A stretch of DNA of 64,000 bases. Source: an uncultured Clostridia bacterium. Its GTDB lineage: Bacteria > Bacillota > Clostridia > Oscillospirales > Ruminococcaceae. A program made the translations under genes and the position numbers. Numbering within the stretch: the first letter of the stretch is position 1; each line of letters opens with the position of its first letter. The DNA lies in contig CANQPX010000003.1 of the NCBI GenBank assembly GCA_947625915.1, positions 38,089-102,088 of the forward strand, written 5' to 3'. The notes beneath the pieces were generated by a model. That model did no database searches. It was not told the DNA's origin and was given only the letters and a program-made list of their open reading frames with translations. This document shows positions 49,309 to 59,975 of the stretch, one piece after another.

Positions 49309-49908
49309 TTAATTTTCCTTTCTGATGCTGAGTTTTTCGGCAAGTTCAAAAAATTCCTGTCTTGTCATGAGCGTATTAAGTATCTCTGTCATTCCCGAAA
49401 CGGTCAATCTTGACGGCAAGCCTGTTTCCGCAAGGAATTTTCTCCTGAGTTCCGAAGAATTTTCCCCGCCGCTAAGTCCTGCTTCATACAGATCAAGGCG
49501 CGTTATGGGATCATTTTTCGGTTCTGTATCGTCTGCGGCAATTCCTGCTTTCCGGAACGCTTCAAGGATAATTTCCTTTTCCACGCCCTCAACGCCGAGT
49601 TTTCCTTCTTTGGACGGATGGACTTTGCGGCGTTCCTTTCCGAAAATATCGGGGATATAAACGTTCGTTATCTTTCCGTCCTTTACCGCGCCTTTTATGT
49701 AGGAACGTATCTTAAATCCTGCCGCGTCCGAATCGGTAAGGATAATTATTCCCGTTTTTGCGGCAAAATATCGTATTATATCAAGAGTTTCCTTGTTTTT
49801 GAATATATTGAAGCCGTTTGTGGGGATAATTACCGCGTCTATCAGCGAGGAAAGCTTCATTTTATCATATTTTCCCTCGACAATGACCGCTTCTTTCAGT
49901 TTCAGCAT
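49309..49908 (-). CDS. rnmV: Ribonuclease M5
   Basis: 199 residues. TOPRIM domain: EAVIVEGKYDKMKL (catalytic Glu), ILTDSDAAGFKIR (DxD), then the family-specific VYIPDIFGKERRKVHPSKEG and KLGVEGV. RNase M5 matures 5S rRNA in Firmicutes. It follows holA closely, an unusual but seen arrangement. Confidence 0.93.
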   Translation of the reverse strand: MLKLKEAVIVEGKYDKMKLSSLIDAVIIPTNGFNIFKNKETLDIIRYFAAKTGIIILTDSDAAGFKIRSYIKGAVKDGKITNVYIPDIFGKERRKVHPSKEGKLGVEGVEKEIILEAFRKAGIAADDTEPKNDPITRLDLYEAGLSGGENSSELRRKFLAETGLPSRLTVSGMTEILNTLMTRQEFFELAEKLSIRKEN

Positions 49909-49931
49909 AGCGCTCCTCTTTCCATGATCTT

Positions 49932-50981
49932 TCAGTTCTTAAAATACAGCATTTTCAGTATCGTTTCTTCCAACAATATACGCGGATCCGCTTTTGAAGA
50001 TTTCATTGCTTCGTCCGCGTCCGCAAGTATTTTTATGCAGTTCCTGAGATGCGGCATAGATATCCTCTGCACGTCTCTGAAAGCGTTATCTACCCTAAAA
50101 GCAAGATTTTTGCTGTAACCGAAATCCTCTTTTACATCTGCCGCCGAACGTCTGCCCGACATTGCCGCACCTGCTCTGTAAAGATCCAGCATATTTCCCG
50201 AAACGGCATACAATATCGGTATCGGTTCGATCTTTTCCGCCGTAAGGTCGTTAAACAAGCGCATTGCCGTTCTTGTATCCATTCTTGCGATAGCTTTTAC
50301 AAGGTCAAAAGCCGTAGTATCTATCTGTTTCGGCGAAAGTTCCCGAACCATGTCTATCGTTATCTCATTTCCGTTTGCGTAAGCGGTAAGCTTATCTATC
50401 TCGTTGTTTATCATCATCATGTCGCAAAGGCACTGCTCCGCAAGGAACACCGCCGCTTCACGGGAAATGCCGCAGTTTGCGGCGGAAACTTTTGCCATTA
50501 TTTCTTTAGAAAGGACAGCGGGAGTTTTAAGGGCGAAATTGCATACGCCGCCTGTTTTCCCCACAGCGTCCATAAGTTTTTTGTTTTTTGCAGTAGGATA
50601 TTTTTTCCCGTCCGTAACGTCCACCGATGTATAGTAAAATATCACCGTTGTGCTGTCAGGCAGGTCGGAGACCGTATCGGAAAGTTCTTTAAGCATATCC
50701 GCGTTCAGTGTTTCCGCGTTGAGGTCGCACACCGTACAGCATACTCTTTCCGCAAAGAACGGCAGCGCTTCACAGGCATCGGAAAAAGCTTCCGCATCAA
50801 AATTTTTCCCGTCAAACGCATGGAAATTATATGCGGAATTTTCCTTATCCACCATTCGTGAAACGAGCGCATTAGTGAATGTTTCCACCGAAGCGGTATC
50901 TTTGCCGTAAAAATAATATGCTTTCATGAACTGTTTGTTTTTTATCGCTGTCTTGATGTCGCTTTCCGTAATTACAGCCAC
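49932..50981 (-). CDS. holA: DNA polymerase III delta subunit (clamp loader)
   Basis: 349 residues. AAA-like clamp loader wrench: KAYYFYGKD at the start, FADACEALPFFAERVCCTV-like segment near 65-85 (ALPFFAERVC), the lid domain and LVKAIARMDTRTAMRLFNDL. It opens the sliding clamp during DNA replication. Start: GTG at 50981 eight bases after GAGG; an in-frame GTG nine bases upstream is too close to the site. Confidence 0.9.
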   Translation of the reverse strand: MAVITESDIKTAIKNKQFMKAYYFYGKDTASVETFTNALVSRMVDKENSAYNFHAFDGKNFDAEAFSDACEALPFFAERVCCTVCDLNAETLNADMLKELSDTVSDLPDSTTVIFYYTSVDVTDGKKYPTAKNKKLMDAVGKTGGVCNFALKTPAVLSKEIMAKVSAANCGISREAAVFLAEQCLCDMMMINNEIDKLTAYANGNEITIDMVRELSPKQIDTTAFDLVKAIARMDTRTAMRLFNDLTAEKIEPIPILYAVSGNMLDLYRAGAAMSGRRSAADVKEDFGYSKNLAFRVDNAFRDVQRISMPHLRNCIKILADADEAMKSSKADPRILLEETILKMLYFKN

Positions 50982-50997
50982 TTTCCTCACCTCTTTT

Positions 50998-53103
50998 TCA
51001 GTAAATGACTTCCGCGTTTACATTTCCGTTACCGTCTATCTTAAATTTTACATTTTCTTCCGTAATTACCGTTCTTCCGTCGGCATCGCCGATCTCCGCG
51101 CCCGAAGCAAGCGCAGCAAATATTTCCGCTTTCGGGTCGGAAACTGCTTTCTTTCCCGAATATCTTACGGCGGCGGAATATATCTCATTTTCATTTCCCG
51201 TGAATTCCGAAGGATAAAGTATGATATCCGCCGTTCCGCAGTTTATGAGTACATTTTCATTTTCGTCAAAACAAATTTCATATCCCTGCATTTCTATTCC
51301 CGAAGTCCGTGAGTAAAGAACATTTTCATCTTCGGAAAAAGCCTCGTATTTTTCCGGTATAAAATATCCCGATACATCGAACAGTGAAAATTTTTCATCA
51401 TACACAGGAATTGCCGTATTTGCGTCCGAATTTATTATAAGTGCGTTAATTTTGTATATCCCGTTCCTGTTAAGATATTTAACCGTTATCGGAGCGATAT
51501 CTCCTCCGCCGCAGAGATCGACCACGCAGGCAGTTTTCCTGTCATGTATAACAGCCGCTGCCGCACTTCCGTTTTTCAATACCGTTACCGATATATCATC
51601 TGTCGGGAACGCACGGTATAGATTTACCGCTATCACCGACAGTGCAAGTACCGCCGCCGCGGAATATGCTGCGGCATACGCCTTTCTGCATATCAGATAG
51701 ACCGATATCGGTATCATTACCGCAAGTAATACCGCTGCCGTTATAATGCCGCTTCCGAGAGGTATATACAAAGTCCTTATATTTCCTATGAATTCGGATA
51801 TCCCCATAACTATCCCGCATAAATATCCGCATATTTTCAGCACAGGCACTGCGACAAAGCCTATCCCGCCCGTTACCGTAACTGCTATCCCGCATATAAG
51901 TATAATTTCACATATCGGCAGCAGCACCAGATTTGAGATCGGAGAAATGACCGAAAATTCATCGAAAAACATTGCCGACGCGGGAAATATCACAAAGTTC
52001 ACGCACAGTGGAACTATTATCATCTTTGAAAAAGAATTCAGCCTATGCTTTTCCTCTATCGAACTTATCACCGCAGGCGCGGCAACTCCCGCTCCGAAAA
52101 CTCCCGAGACCGATAGCAGGAACGACGGATCCCTTATCGAAAACGGACTTCCTATCGTCAGCAGCAGTACCGCTGTCCCCAATGAGCTGAACGTATCCGC
52201 CCTGCGTCTGAACATTCCCGAGCCGTATACTATTACTATCATTATTGCCGAACGTATCACCGATACCGACATTCCCGCAAGGAGCGAAAAACACACTATC
52301 GGTACCAGCATTACTGCAAAGCGAAGGTACCTGTTCCTGAATACCGCTCCGAATATATATGAAAAAAGCGAACACACCACCGCAAGATGTACTCCCGACA
52401 CTGCCATGATATGACCTATGCCCGCTCTGCACATAAGAGTTTTGTCATTGCTTTCCAGATCGGATTTATCCCCGAAAAGCATTGCCGCCATTACAGCCTG
52501 TCCCCTGTCGTCCATTATGGAATTTATCACGCCGACGATATATTCCCTGCAGCGGTCAAATATCTTTATGAGGGAAAATTTCCGTTCTTCCGAATAATTC
52601 AGAGCCTTGATGCTGTTTATCCGAAGAAAAATATTTTTCGCCTTGTAGTAACTTTCCGCAGGAAAAGAAAAGCTGTCGCGGAATGCTGCCGCTTTTCCGA
52701 TAATGCTTATCCTGTCGCCGACATTTGCGGAAATGCTGTCCGCATAACAAGTGACGGTCGCCTTTACATCGCCGTTTATAACGCCTTTTATCGTATATGA
52801 AGCCTTATCGCCGCTGTGATCGGCATATCCTGTTATAACTCCCTTTACCTCGACTTCCGTTCCGTCATATTTAATGATATTTCCGTAAACAAATATCCCG
52901 TATGCTCCGTAAACGAAAATTGCCGCCGCAAAGCTGAACAGGCACACCGCATATTTTATTTCTTTTCTTAAAAACAAAGCGGCTGCGGCAGCCGCAATAG
53001 CCGCCGCTGCCGATACCGCAAAACACATACGGAAAGTAAGGAATGATGCCGCAAAAAGACCGATGAACCAGAACAAACCGATATAAGCCGTTTTACGGAT
53101 CAT
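50998..53103 (-). CDS. comEC: ComEC/Rec2 family DNA uptake channel with degenerate metallo-beta-lactamase tail
   Basis: 701 residues. N-terminal helices and OB-like DUF4131 domain (about 55-160), then the competence channel domain (about 200-460) with GIGHIMAVSGVHLAVVC. The C-terminal domain (about 500-700) has the metallo-beta-lactamase outline (VCGG-like VVDLCGGGDIAP, then NALIINSDANTAIP), but the HxHxDH motif expected there is absent. In Bacillus this domain is thought to degrade the non-transforming strand. The channel may still import DNA while strand degradation is done by another nuclease, or be inactive. Confidence 0.85.
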   Translation of the reverse strand: MIRKTAYIGLFWFIGLFAASFLTFRMCFAVSAAAAIAAAAAALFLRKEIKYAVCLFSFAAAIFVYGAYGIFVYGNIIKYDGTEVEVKGVITGYADHSGDKASYTIKGVINGDVKATVTCYADSISANVGDRISIIGKAAAFRDSFSFPAESYYKAKNIFLRINSIKALNYSEERKFSLIKIFDRCREYIVGVINSIMDDRGQAVMAAMLFGDKSDLESNDKTLMCRAGIGHIMAVSGVHLAVVCSLFSYIFGAVFRNRYLRFAVMLVPIVCFSLLAGMSVSVIRSAIMIVIVYGSGMFRRRADTFSSLGTAVLLLTIGSPFSIRDPSFLLSVSGVFGAGVAAPAVISSIEEKHRLNSFSKMIIVPLCVNFVIFPASAMFFDEFSVISPISNLVLLPICEIILICGIAVTVTGGIGFVAVPVLKICGYLCGIVMGISEFIGNIRTLYIPLGSGIITAAVLLAVMIPISVYLICRKAYAAAYSAAAVLALSVIAVNLYRAFPTDDISVTVLKNGSAAAAVIHDRKTACVVDLCGGGDIAPITVKYLNRNGIYKINALIINSDANTAIPVYDEKFSLFDVSGYFIPEKYEAFSEDENVLYSRTSGIEMQGYEICFDENENVLINCGTADIILYPSEFTGNENEIYSAAVRYSGKKAVSDPKAEIFAALASGAEIGDADGRTVITEENVKFKIDGNGNVNAEVIY

Positions 53104-53131
53104 TTGCCGTTCCTCCTTTATGTTCCGAAGA

Positions 53132-53476
53132 TCAGCCCATATCAGCTGTGAGCTGCTTTCCGCCCAAGAGGTGGAAATGCAGGTGATGAACGCTCTGGCA
53201 GCCGTGATCCCCGCAGTTGGTCACGATGCGGAAACCGTCCTCGGAAATGCCAAGTTCCTTCGCAAGCTTTGCTGCCGTTTCAAATATCTTTGAAACTACC
53301 GCAGAGTTCTCGGAAGTTATCTCCGACGCGCCCGAGATATGCTCTTTCGGAACGATAAGAACATGGATCGGCGCAAGCGGGTTTATATCCTTGAATGCGT
53401 AAACATATTCGTCCTCATATACTTTAGTGCTCGGGATCTCGCCCGCAATTATTTTACAGAAAAGACAATCGCTCAT
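53132..53476 (-). CDS. HIT family nucleotide-binding hydrolase (HinT-like)
   Basis: 114 residues. DCLFCKIIAGEIPSTKVYED with Cys zinc ligands at the start, HVLIVPKEHI, and the histidine triad HHLHFHLLGG near the C-terminus. HinT-type enzymes hydrolyse purine nucleoside phosphoramidates. It sits between alaS and comEC. Confidence 0.93.
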   Translation of the reverse strand: MSDCLFCKIIAGEIPSTKVYEDEYVYAFKDINPLAPIHVLIVPKEHISGASEITSENSAVVSKIFETAAKLAKELGISEDGFRIVTNCGDHGCQSVHHLHFHLLGGKQLTADMG

Positions 53477-53497
53477 TACAAAAACTCCTTTCCATCA

Positions 53498-56128
53498 TCA
53501 GCCGATAACTCTTTTTACGATATCGGGAACGCTTTCCATAGCTTTTCCGATAAGAGAAACATCTCCTATGCCCGCCATCGCGCTGTCGGGACGTCCGCCG
53601 CCCTTGCCGCCTGTTACTGCGGCGACCTGCTGAACTATCTTGCCCGCGTGTGCGCCTGCGGAAACGGCGTCTTTGCCGCAGGAACATATTACCGAAGCGG
53701 AATTTCCGTTCACCGCCGCGATAACCGCTGCCGCATCGGGAGCCTTGTCCTTTATGCGGTCGCCCATTGTTCTCAGAACATCGGGCGCCGTGTTTTCAAG
53801 AACTGCTGTCATTATTTTAACTTTGCCCTCTGTCTTTGCACCTGCAAAGATAGAATCGAGCTGTGCGTCGGCGATCTTGCCTTTCAAAGCCGCAACTTCC
53901 TTTTCAAGAGCCTTTACTTCGCCTGCCGCAGCAGCACACTTGGAAGCAAGTTCCGCGGGATTTGGCGCTTTTATCGCCTGTGCTGACTTTGTGATGATAT
54001 CCTTATATTCGCCGATAAGCGAAAGGACTCCCGAACCCGTTACCGCTTCGATACGTCTTACGCCCGCAGCAACGGAATTTTCCGAAATTATCTTGAAAAG
54101 TCCCAGTTTTGAAGTATTGTCAACGTGAGTACCTCCGCAGAACTCTATGGAAGTTCCTTCAACGTTTACGACTCTTACGATATCGCCGTATTTTTCGCCG
54201 AACAGAGCCATTGCTCCGAGTTTTCTGGCTTCATCAATGGGCATTTCGTTGGTCACAACAGGTATCGCCGACAGGATATTGCTGTTTATGATTGTTTCTA
54301 TCTCGCCCAGCTGCTCCGTTGTAACGGCTTCAAAGTGCGAAAAGTCAAAACGGACTCTTTCGCTGTCAACAAGCTGTCCTGCCTGATGGACATGATCTCC
54401 CAGAACTTTCCTCAAAGCCGCCTGAAGCAGATGCGCAGCAGTGTGGTTCCTCATTATCGAACGCCTGCGCTTCTTATCAACGGAAGCCGTTACCTCATCG
54501 CCGACAGAGACAGTTCCCTGAGCCGTACCCATGTGCAGGAAATGTCCGCTGTGGATCTTCTTTGTATCGGAAACTTCAAATGCGGTCATAGCTCCGCTGA
54601 TAACGCCCGTATCTCCCACCTGTCCGCCGCTTTCCGCGTAGAAAGGAGTCTTATCAAGGACGATAACGGCTTCATCGCCGTCATTTGCTGTCCGAACGCT
54701 TTCCCCGTCAACAAATATCGCAAGGACTTTTGCTTTTTCTTCCATTGAAGAATAGCCTGTAAATTTCGTTGGAGCAGCTTCAACAACAAGCGAGCCGTCC
54801 TCCCATGACGATCCCGATTTTGCGTTATGATCGTCACGAGCCTTTTTCTTCTGTTCGTCAAGACATTCGTGATATCTGTCAATGTCAACGGAAAGTCCCT
54901 TTTCTTCGGCAATTTCCATTGTCAGGTCGATGGGGAAACCGTAAGTATCGCTGAGCAGGAACGCATCATCGCCGCTGATGACTTTTCCGCCCGCTGCCGT
55001 AACAGCAGCCATTTTCTCTGTAAGGATCTCCATGCCCTTGTCAATGGTCTTGGCGAAGGTTTCTTCCTCACTCCTAACAAGCTTCTTGATGTAAGTTTTT
55101 CTTTCTTCAAGTTCGGGATAAGCGGCAGCATTTTCGGCAATTACCGTATCAACAACTTCATAAAGGAAAGGTCCTTTTATGCCTAAAAGTCTGCCGTGGC
55201 GTGCCGCGCGTCTCAAAAGCCTTCTTAAAACGTAACCTCTGCCGTTGTTTGAAGGCGTAACTCCGTCACCCACCATGAAAGTAGTGCTTCTGATATGGTC
55301 GGTAATAACACGCAGAGAAATATCGTTCTTTTCGTTTTCCTTGTATTTAACGCCTGCGATCCTGCTGATATGATCCATAATGTTGCGGACGGTATCCACT
55401 TCAAAAAGGTTGTCAACGCCCTGCATAGCGCAGGCAAGTCTTTCCAGACCCATGCCTGTGTCGATGTTCTTATGAGCCATTTCGGCGTAATTTCCGTTTC
55501 CGTCACTGTCGAACTGTGAGAAAACAAGGTTCCATATTTCTATGATACGGTCGTTGTCGCTTGCCTGTTCAAAGCTTTCAAAAGGACCGTAAGCTTCTCC
55601 TCTGTCGAAATGTATCTCGGAGCATGGACCGCATGGACCGCTGCCGTGTTCCCAGAAATTATCCTTTTTGCCGAGACGTTTGATACGCTCTTTTGGGATA
55701 CCGATATCGTTCATCCAGATCTGCTCGGCTTCGTCATCACTTTCAAAAACGGTTATCCAGAGCCTGTCGGCGGGGATCTCCAGAACTTTCGTCAGGAACT
55801 CCCATGCCCAAGCGATAGCTTCTTTCTTGAAATAGTCGCCGAAAGAAAAGTTTCCCAGCATTTCAAAATAAGTGCCGTGGCGAGCAGTTTTTCCAACGTT
55901 TTCGATATCCGGAGTGCGTATGCACTTCTGGCAGGTGGTAACTCTCACATTGGGAGGAGTTTCCTGCCCGAGAAAAAATTTTTTCAGCGGAGCCATACCG
56001 CTGTTTATGAGCAGCAAGCTGTTGTCGCCGTGGGGAATGAGCGAAGAACTTGCCATTCTTGTATGATCTTTGCTTTCAAAGAACGAGAGATATTTTTCTC
56101 TCAGATCGTTTAAGCCTGTCCACTGCAT
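53498..56128 (-). CDS. alaS: Alanyl-tRNA synthetase
   Basis: 876 residues, standard length. Class II catalytic core at the N-terminus (LREKYLSFFESKDH, MLGNFSFGDYFK), editing domain with HTAAHLLQAALR and CGGTHVDNTSKLG zinc/editing motifs, and a C-terminal C-Ala/DHHA1 domain (GGKGGGRPDSAMAG). Charges tRNA-Ala and clears serine mischarging. GAAAGGAATG lies 11 bases upstream. It is followed by the HIT gene. Confidence 0.98.
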   Translation of the reverse strand: MQWTGLNDLREKYLSFFESKDHTRMASSSLIPHGDNSLLLINSGMAPLKKFFLGQETPPNVRVTTCQKCIRTPDIENVGKTARHGTYFEMLGNFSFGDYFKKEAIAWAWEFLTKVLEIPADRLWITVFESDDEAEQIWMNDIGIPKERIKRLGKKDNFWEHGSGPCGPCSEIHFDRGEAYGPFESFEQASDNDRIIEIWNLVFSQFDSDGNGNYAEMAHKNIDTGMGLERLACAMQGVDNLFEVDTVRNIMDHISRIAGVKYKENEKNDISLRVITDHIRSTTFMVGDGVTPSNNGRGYVLRRLLRRAARHGRLLGIKGPFLYEVVDTVIAENAAAYPELEERKTYIKKLVRSEEETFAKTIDKGMEILTEKMAAVTAAGGKVISGDDAFLLSDTYGFPIDLTMEIAEEKGLSVDIDRYHECLDEQKKKARDDHNAKSGSSWEDGSLVVEAAPTKFTGYSSMEEKAKVLAIFVDGESVRTANDGDEAVIVLDKTPFYAESGGQVGDTGVISGAMTAFEVSDTKKIHSGHFLHMGTAQGTVSVGDEVTASVDKKRRRSIMRNHTAAHLLQAALRKVLGDHVHQAGQLVDSERVRFDFSHFEAVTTEQLGEIETIINSNILSAIPVVTNEMPIDEARKLGAMALFGEKYGDIVRVVNVEGTSIEFCGGTHVDNTSKLGLFKIISENSVAAGVRRIEAVTGSGVLSLIGEYKDIITKSAQAIKAPNPAELASKCAAAAGEVKALEKEVAALKGKIADAQLDSIFAGAKTEGKVKIMTAVLENTAPDVLRTMGDRIKDKAPDAAAVIAAVNGNSASVICSCGKDAVSAGAHAGKIVQQVAAVTGGKGGGRPDSAMAGIGDVSLIGKAMESVPDIVKRVIG

Positions 56129-56147
56129 TTTAAAACATTCCTTTCAA

Positions 56148-56891
56148 TTATTCCTCTTCATCACTTTCCGGCATATCCCAGTTATGATAAACGTTCTGAA
56201 CATCATCGTTATCCTCAAGATGTTCGAGAAGAAGGTTCATTTTCTTGATGGATTCCTCATCGGTAAGAGTCGTGTATGTGGAAGGGATCATCTCCACGTC
56301 TGCGGAAACGAGTTTGTAGCCCTTTTCGGTAAGTCCGTCACGCACAGCCGCAAGGTCACCGGGTTCTGTTTCTATCTCGATAACATCATCTTCCATAGAG
56401 AAGTCCGATGCGCCGAGGTCGAAAACATCGTCCATGACTTTATCCTCTTCAAGACCGTTATTTTCGGCAACTATTATGCCCTTGCTCGAAAACATAAAGG
56501 AAACGCAGCCCGTAGTTCCGAGATTTCCGCCGAATTTGTCAAAATAGTGGCGGATATCGCCCGCAGTGCGGTTCTTGTTGTCGGTAAGGGTCTCAACAAT
56601 GACCGCAACGCCGTTAGGACCGTATCCCTCATAAACGTTTGATTCATAATTGGTCTTATCACCGCCGCCCGCAGCTTTTTTGATAACGCGGTCGATATTG
56701 TCGTTAGGAACGTTATTTGCCTTTGCTTTGGCGATGAGGTCGCGGAGCTTGGCATTGTTATTGGGGTCTGCGCCGCCTTCCTTGACGCAGACAGTTATCT
56801 CACGTCCTATTTTTGTGAAAATTTTTGCTCTTGCGCCGTCGGTGGCTTCTTTTTTTCTTTTGATGTTATTCCATTTGGAATGTCCTGACAT
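56148..56891 (-). CDS. YebC/PmpR family protein
   Basis: 247 residues. Family start MSGHSKWNNIKRKKEATDGARA, then FTKIGREITV, VYEGYGPNGVAVIVE and LSDNKNRT-like TDNKNRTAGDIR. YebC-type proteins are transcriptional regulators or ribosome-associated rescue factors for proline stretches. The acidic tail (DMPESDEEE) is typical. It is adjacent to alaS, as in other Clostridia. Confidence 0.95.
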   Translation of the reverse strand: MSGHSKWNNIKRKKEATDGARAKIFTKIGREITVCVKEGGADPNNNAKLRDLIAKAKANNVPNDNIDRVIKKAAGGGDKTNYESNVYEGYGPNGVAVIVETLTDNKNRTAGDIRHYFDKFGGNLGTTGCVSFMFSSKGIIVAENNGLEEDKVMDDVFDLGASDFSMEDDVIEIETEPGDLAAVRDGLTEKGYKLVSADVEMIPSTYTTLTDEESIKKMNLLLEHLEDNDDVQNVYHNWDMPESDEEE

Positions 56892-56910
56892 AAAATTCTC
56901 TCCTTAATTA

Positions 56911-57585
56911 TTATAAAATTTTTTTAATAAACATATTTCTGTATTTTGAGCCGCTGCCCTCAATGGGATCGCCGTGCCCGAAAAATATCCTTTCGGGGGA
57001 AATTTCTTTCACCCTGTCAAGGGAACGTCTTGCCGCTTTAGGGCTTTCGCATATTGCGGGGAATGACGGCTCGATGAAGTTCATAGCCGCATCGCCTATG
57101 TAAAGGTCTTTCCCGTGAAGGATCCCGAAAGAACCCTTTGTATGTCCGTCAAGTCTGACAGCTTTGCAATCCGTAATGCCCAGTTCCTCACCGAGAACTG
57201 TTCCGTCCTCAAGCGGGATATTTACATTGAACAGCACCGCAAAATTATTTTTTGAATGAGCAAGCGTGATCTTTTTCATTATCTTCCCGAAAACGCCTAC
57301 CGGATAGATATGCCGCGAAAGATTATCTTCCGCGAGGGAAATATCCTCCTCGGACATTGCGATCTTTGCTCCGAGAAGGTCTGCAAAATACGCCGCATTG
57401 CCGATGTGGTCGTTATGCCCGTGAGTAATGACTATCAGCTTCACATTATAATTTGTGAGCCACATTTCGATCTCGTTACGATACTGCGGTGTTGCCGTAT
57501 CGATAAGCATATCGCCTTTCTTTCCCATGATGACGTAACAGTTATTGCGTCCGCAGGAGATCATATTCACCCCGTCAAGCTTCAA
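56911..57585 (-). CDS. Metallo-beta-lactamase fold hydrolase
   Basis: 224 residues. Zinc motif VITHGHNDHIGNA (HxHxDH), later DGHTKGS, IGDAAMNF and FGHGDPIEGSG. Glyoxalase II-like or general hydrolase; substrate unknown. Start is probably TTG at 57585, which lies behind GGGGGAT and overlaps the end of mrnC by 11 bases; longer readings would run back into mrnC. Confidence 0.82.
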   Translation of the reverse strand: MKLDGVNMISCGRNNCYVIMGKKGDMLIDTATPQYRNEIEMWLTNYNVKLIVITHGHNDHIGNAAYFADLLGAKIAMSEEDISLAEDNLSRHIYPVGVFGKIMKKITLAHSKNNFAVLFNVNIPLEDGTVLGEELGITDCKAVRLDGHTKGSFGILHGKDLYIGDAAMNFIEPSFPAICESPKAARRSLDRVKEISPERIFFGHGDPIEGSGSKYRNMFIKKIL

Positions 57586-57991
57586 TTTTATCCCCCGCTT
57601 CCTGTTCCGAAACTGTATTATACCATATAATATCAAATAATTCAAGCATTCTTTTACGGTTTTCTGTTAGATAAAGATAACCGAACAAAGTTTCTAACGC
57701 AGTTGCGCGTCTGTACTCTATCGGGTTGGAACTTTTTGGAACGGTATTCCCCGTGGCATTCCGTCCACGTTTGAAAATTGCCGTTTCCTCTTCCGAAAGC
57801 ATGGGAAGTATGATATCCACAGCTTTTGACTGATAGGACGCGCGGACTTTTTCCACTGCCGCGGCGTGAAGTTTCTTCACCGGCATATTTGCCGTAAGAA
57901 CGAGCCGTTCCCTTACGAGCTGTTCATACACCGCGTCTCCGAGGAAAGCCAGCGTCAGCGGACTGTAACTGTTTACGTCATGTTTTTCTAT
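57575..57991 (-). CDS. mrnC: Mini-ribonuclease III, probable ATA start codon
   Basis: RNase III catalytic domain without the dsRNA-binding domain; matures 23S rRNA in Firmicutes. Visible motifs: LAFLGDAVYEQLVRERLV with the catalytic Asp, KAVDIILPMLSEEETAIFKRGRNA and EYRRATALETLFGYLYL. The catalytic GDAVYE stretch lies upstream of the only GTG, so translation must start earlier. Between the preceding stop (57998-58000) and GDAVYE there is no ATG, GTG or TTG in frame. An ATA at 57989-57991 sits nine bases from GAGAGG (58001-58006), giving a 138-residue protein, the normal size. A homopolymer error in the A-run is the alternative. Confidence 0.8.
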   Translation of the reverse strand: MEKHDVNSYSPLTLAFLGDAVYEQLVRERLVLTANMPVKKLHAAAVEKVRASYQSKAVDIILPMLSEEETAIFKRGRNATGNTVPKSSNPIEYRRATALETLFGYLYLTENRKRMLELFDIIWYNTVSEQEAGDKIEA

Positions 57992-57997
57992 TTTTTC

Positions 57998-58534
57998 TCA
58001 CCTCTCCGTCTCGTCCCGTGCCGTTCTTGCGCCGTCATGGTCTTTCATGTAGAACAGCAGATCTATAAGTGCTTCATGATAGGGTATGAAAATTTTCTCC
58101 GCTGTCATTTTCTTTATTTCGGAAATATCCGCCCATTTTACCTGCGCTACTTCTTCCTCCTGAAGCGTCAGCGCGGTCTCGTCCACATCTTTATTTACAA
58201 TGTAAATATCGTCAAAAATGCACTTTGTCTGTATTGTAAGGACTCTCCGCAGTTCTTCGGGAGAAAGTTTTATGCCGAGTTCCTCGCCTGTTTCTCTTAC
58301 AGCTGCGGAAAGGCTCGTATCCCCCGCAACGGACGAACCGCCCACGCTCAGATCCCACATTCCGCTCCAGCCGTGCTTGAACGGCTGTCTCTGCTGTATG
58401 AGCATTTTCCCGTCGGAATTGAATATGCATATGTGTACGACCATGCGGTAACAGCCCTCGGGAATTGGTTTTCCGCGTTCCAAAGTTTTTCCCGTAAGGT
58501 TACGTTCACAGTCGTAAACGTCAAAAATTTCCAT
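57998..58534 (-). CDS. Nudix hydrolase (YfcD/isopentenyl-isomerase-like subgroup)
   Basis: 178 residues. IFDVYDCERNLTGKTLERG start and HICIFNSDGKMLIQQRQPFK and WSGMWDLSVGGSS resemble the Idi/YfcD group. Nudix box GSSVAGDTSLSAAVRETGEE then LGI, with Asp in place of the usual first Glu. Substrate unknown; such proteins are often annotated as NTP or thiamin-diphosphate hydrolases. The stop is seven bases before the mrnC start. Confidence 0.85.
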   Translation of the reverse strand: MEIFDVYDCERNLTGKTLERGKPIPEGCYRMVVHICIFNSDGKMLIQQRQPFKHGWSGMWDLSVGGSSVAGDTSLSAAVRETGEELGIKLSPEELRRVLTIQTKCIFDDIYIVNKDVDETALTLQEEEVAQVKWADISEIKKMTAEKIFIPYHEALIDLLFYMKDHDGARTARDETER

Positions 58535-58549
58535 AAATATCCTCCGTCA

Positions 58550-59875
<1,326 letters not shown>

Positions 59876-59902
59876 TTACAAATGCTCCTGTAAACCCATA
59901 AT

Positions 59903-59931
59903 ATTATACCACAAAAAAACCAAAACTGCAA
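59903..59931 (-). promoter_or_regulatory. Sigma-A promoter of obg and the following genes
   Basis: Read leftward: TTGCAG (complement of 59926-59931), a 17-base spacer ending TGTGG, TATAAT (complement of 59903-59908); the -10 is extended. Confidence 0.75.
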
Positions 59932-59975
59932 TACAAATATTTCAAAACCGATAAATTTTCCGAAAAATTTTGTAT

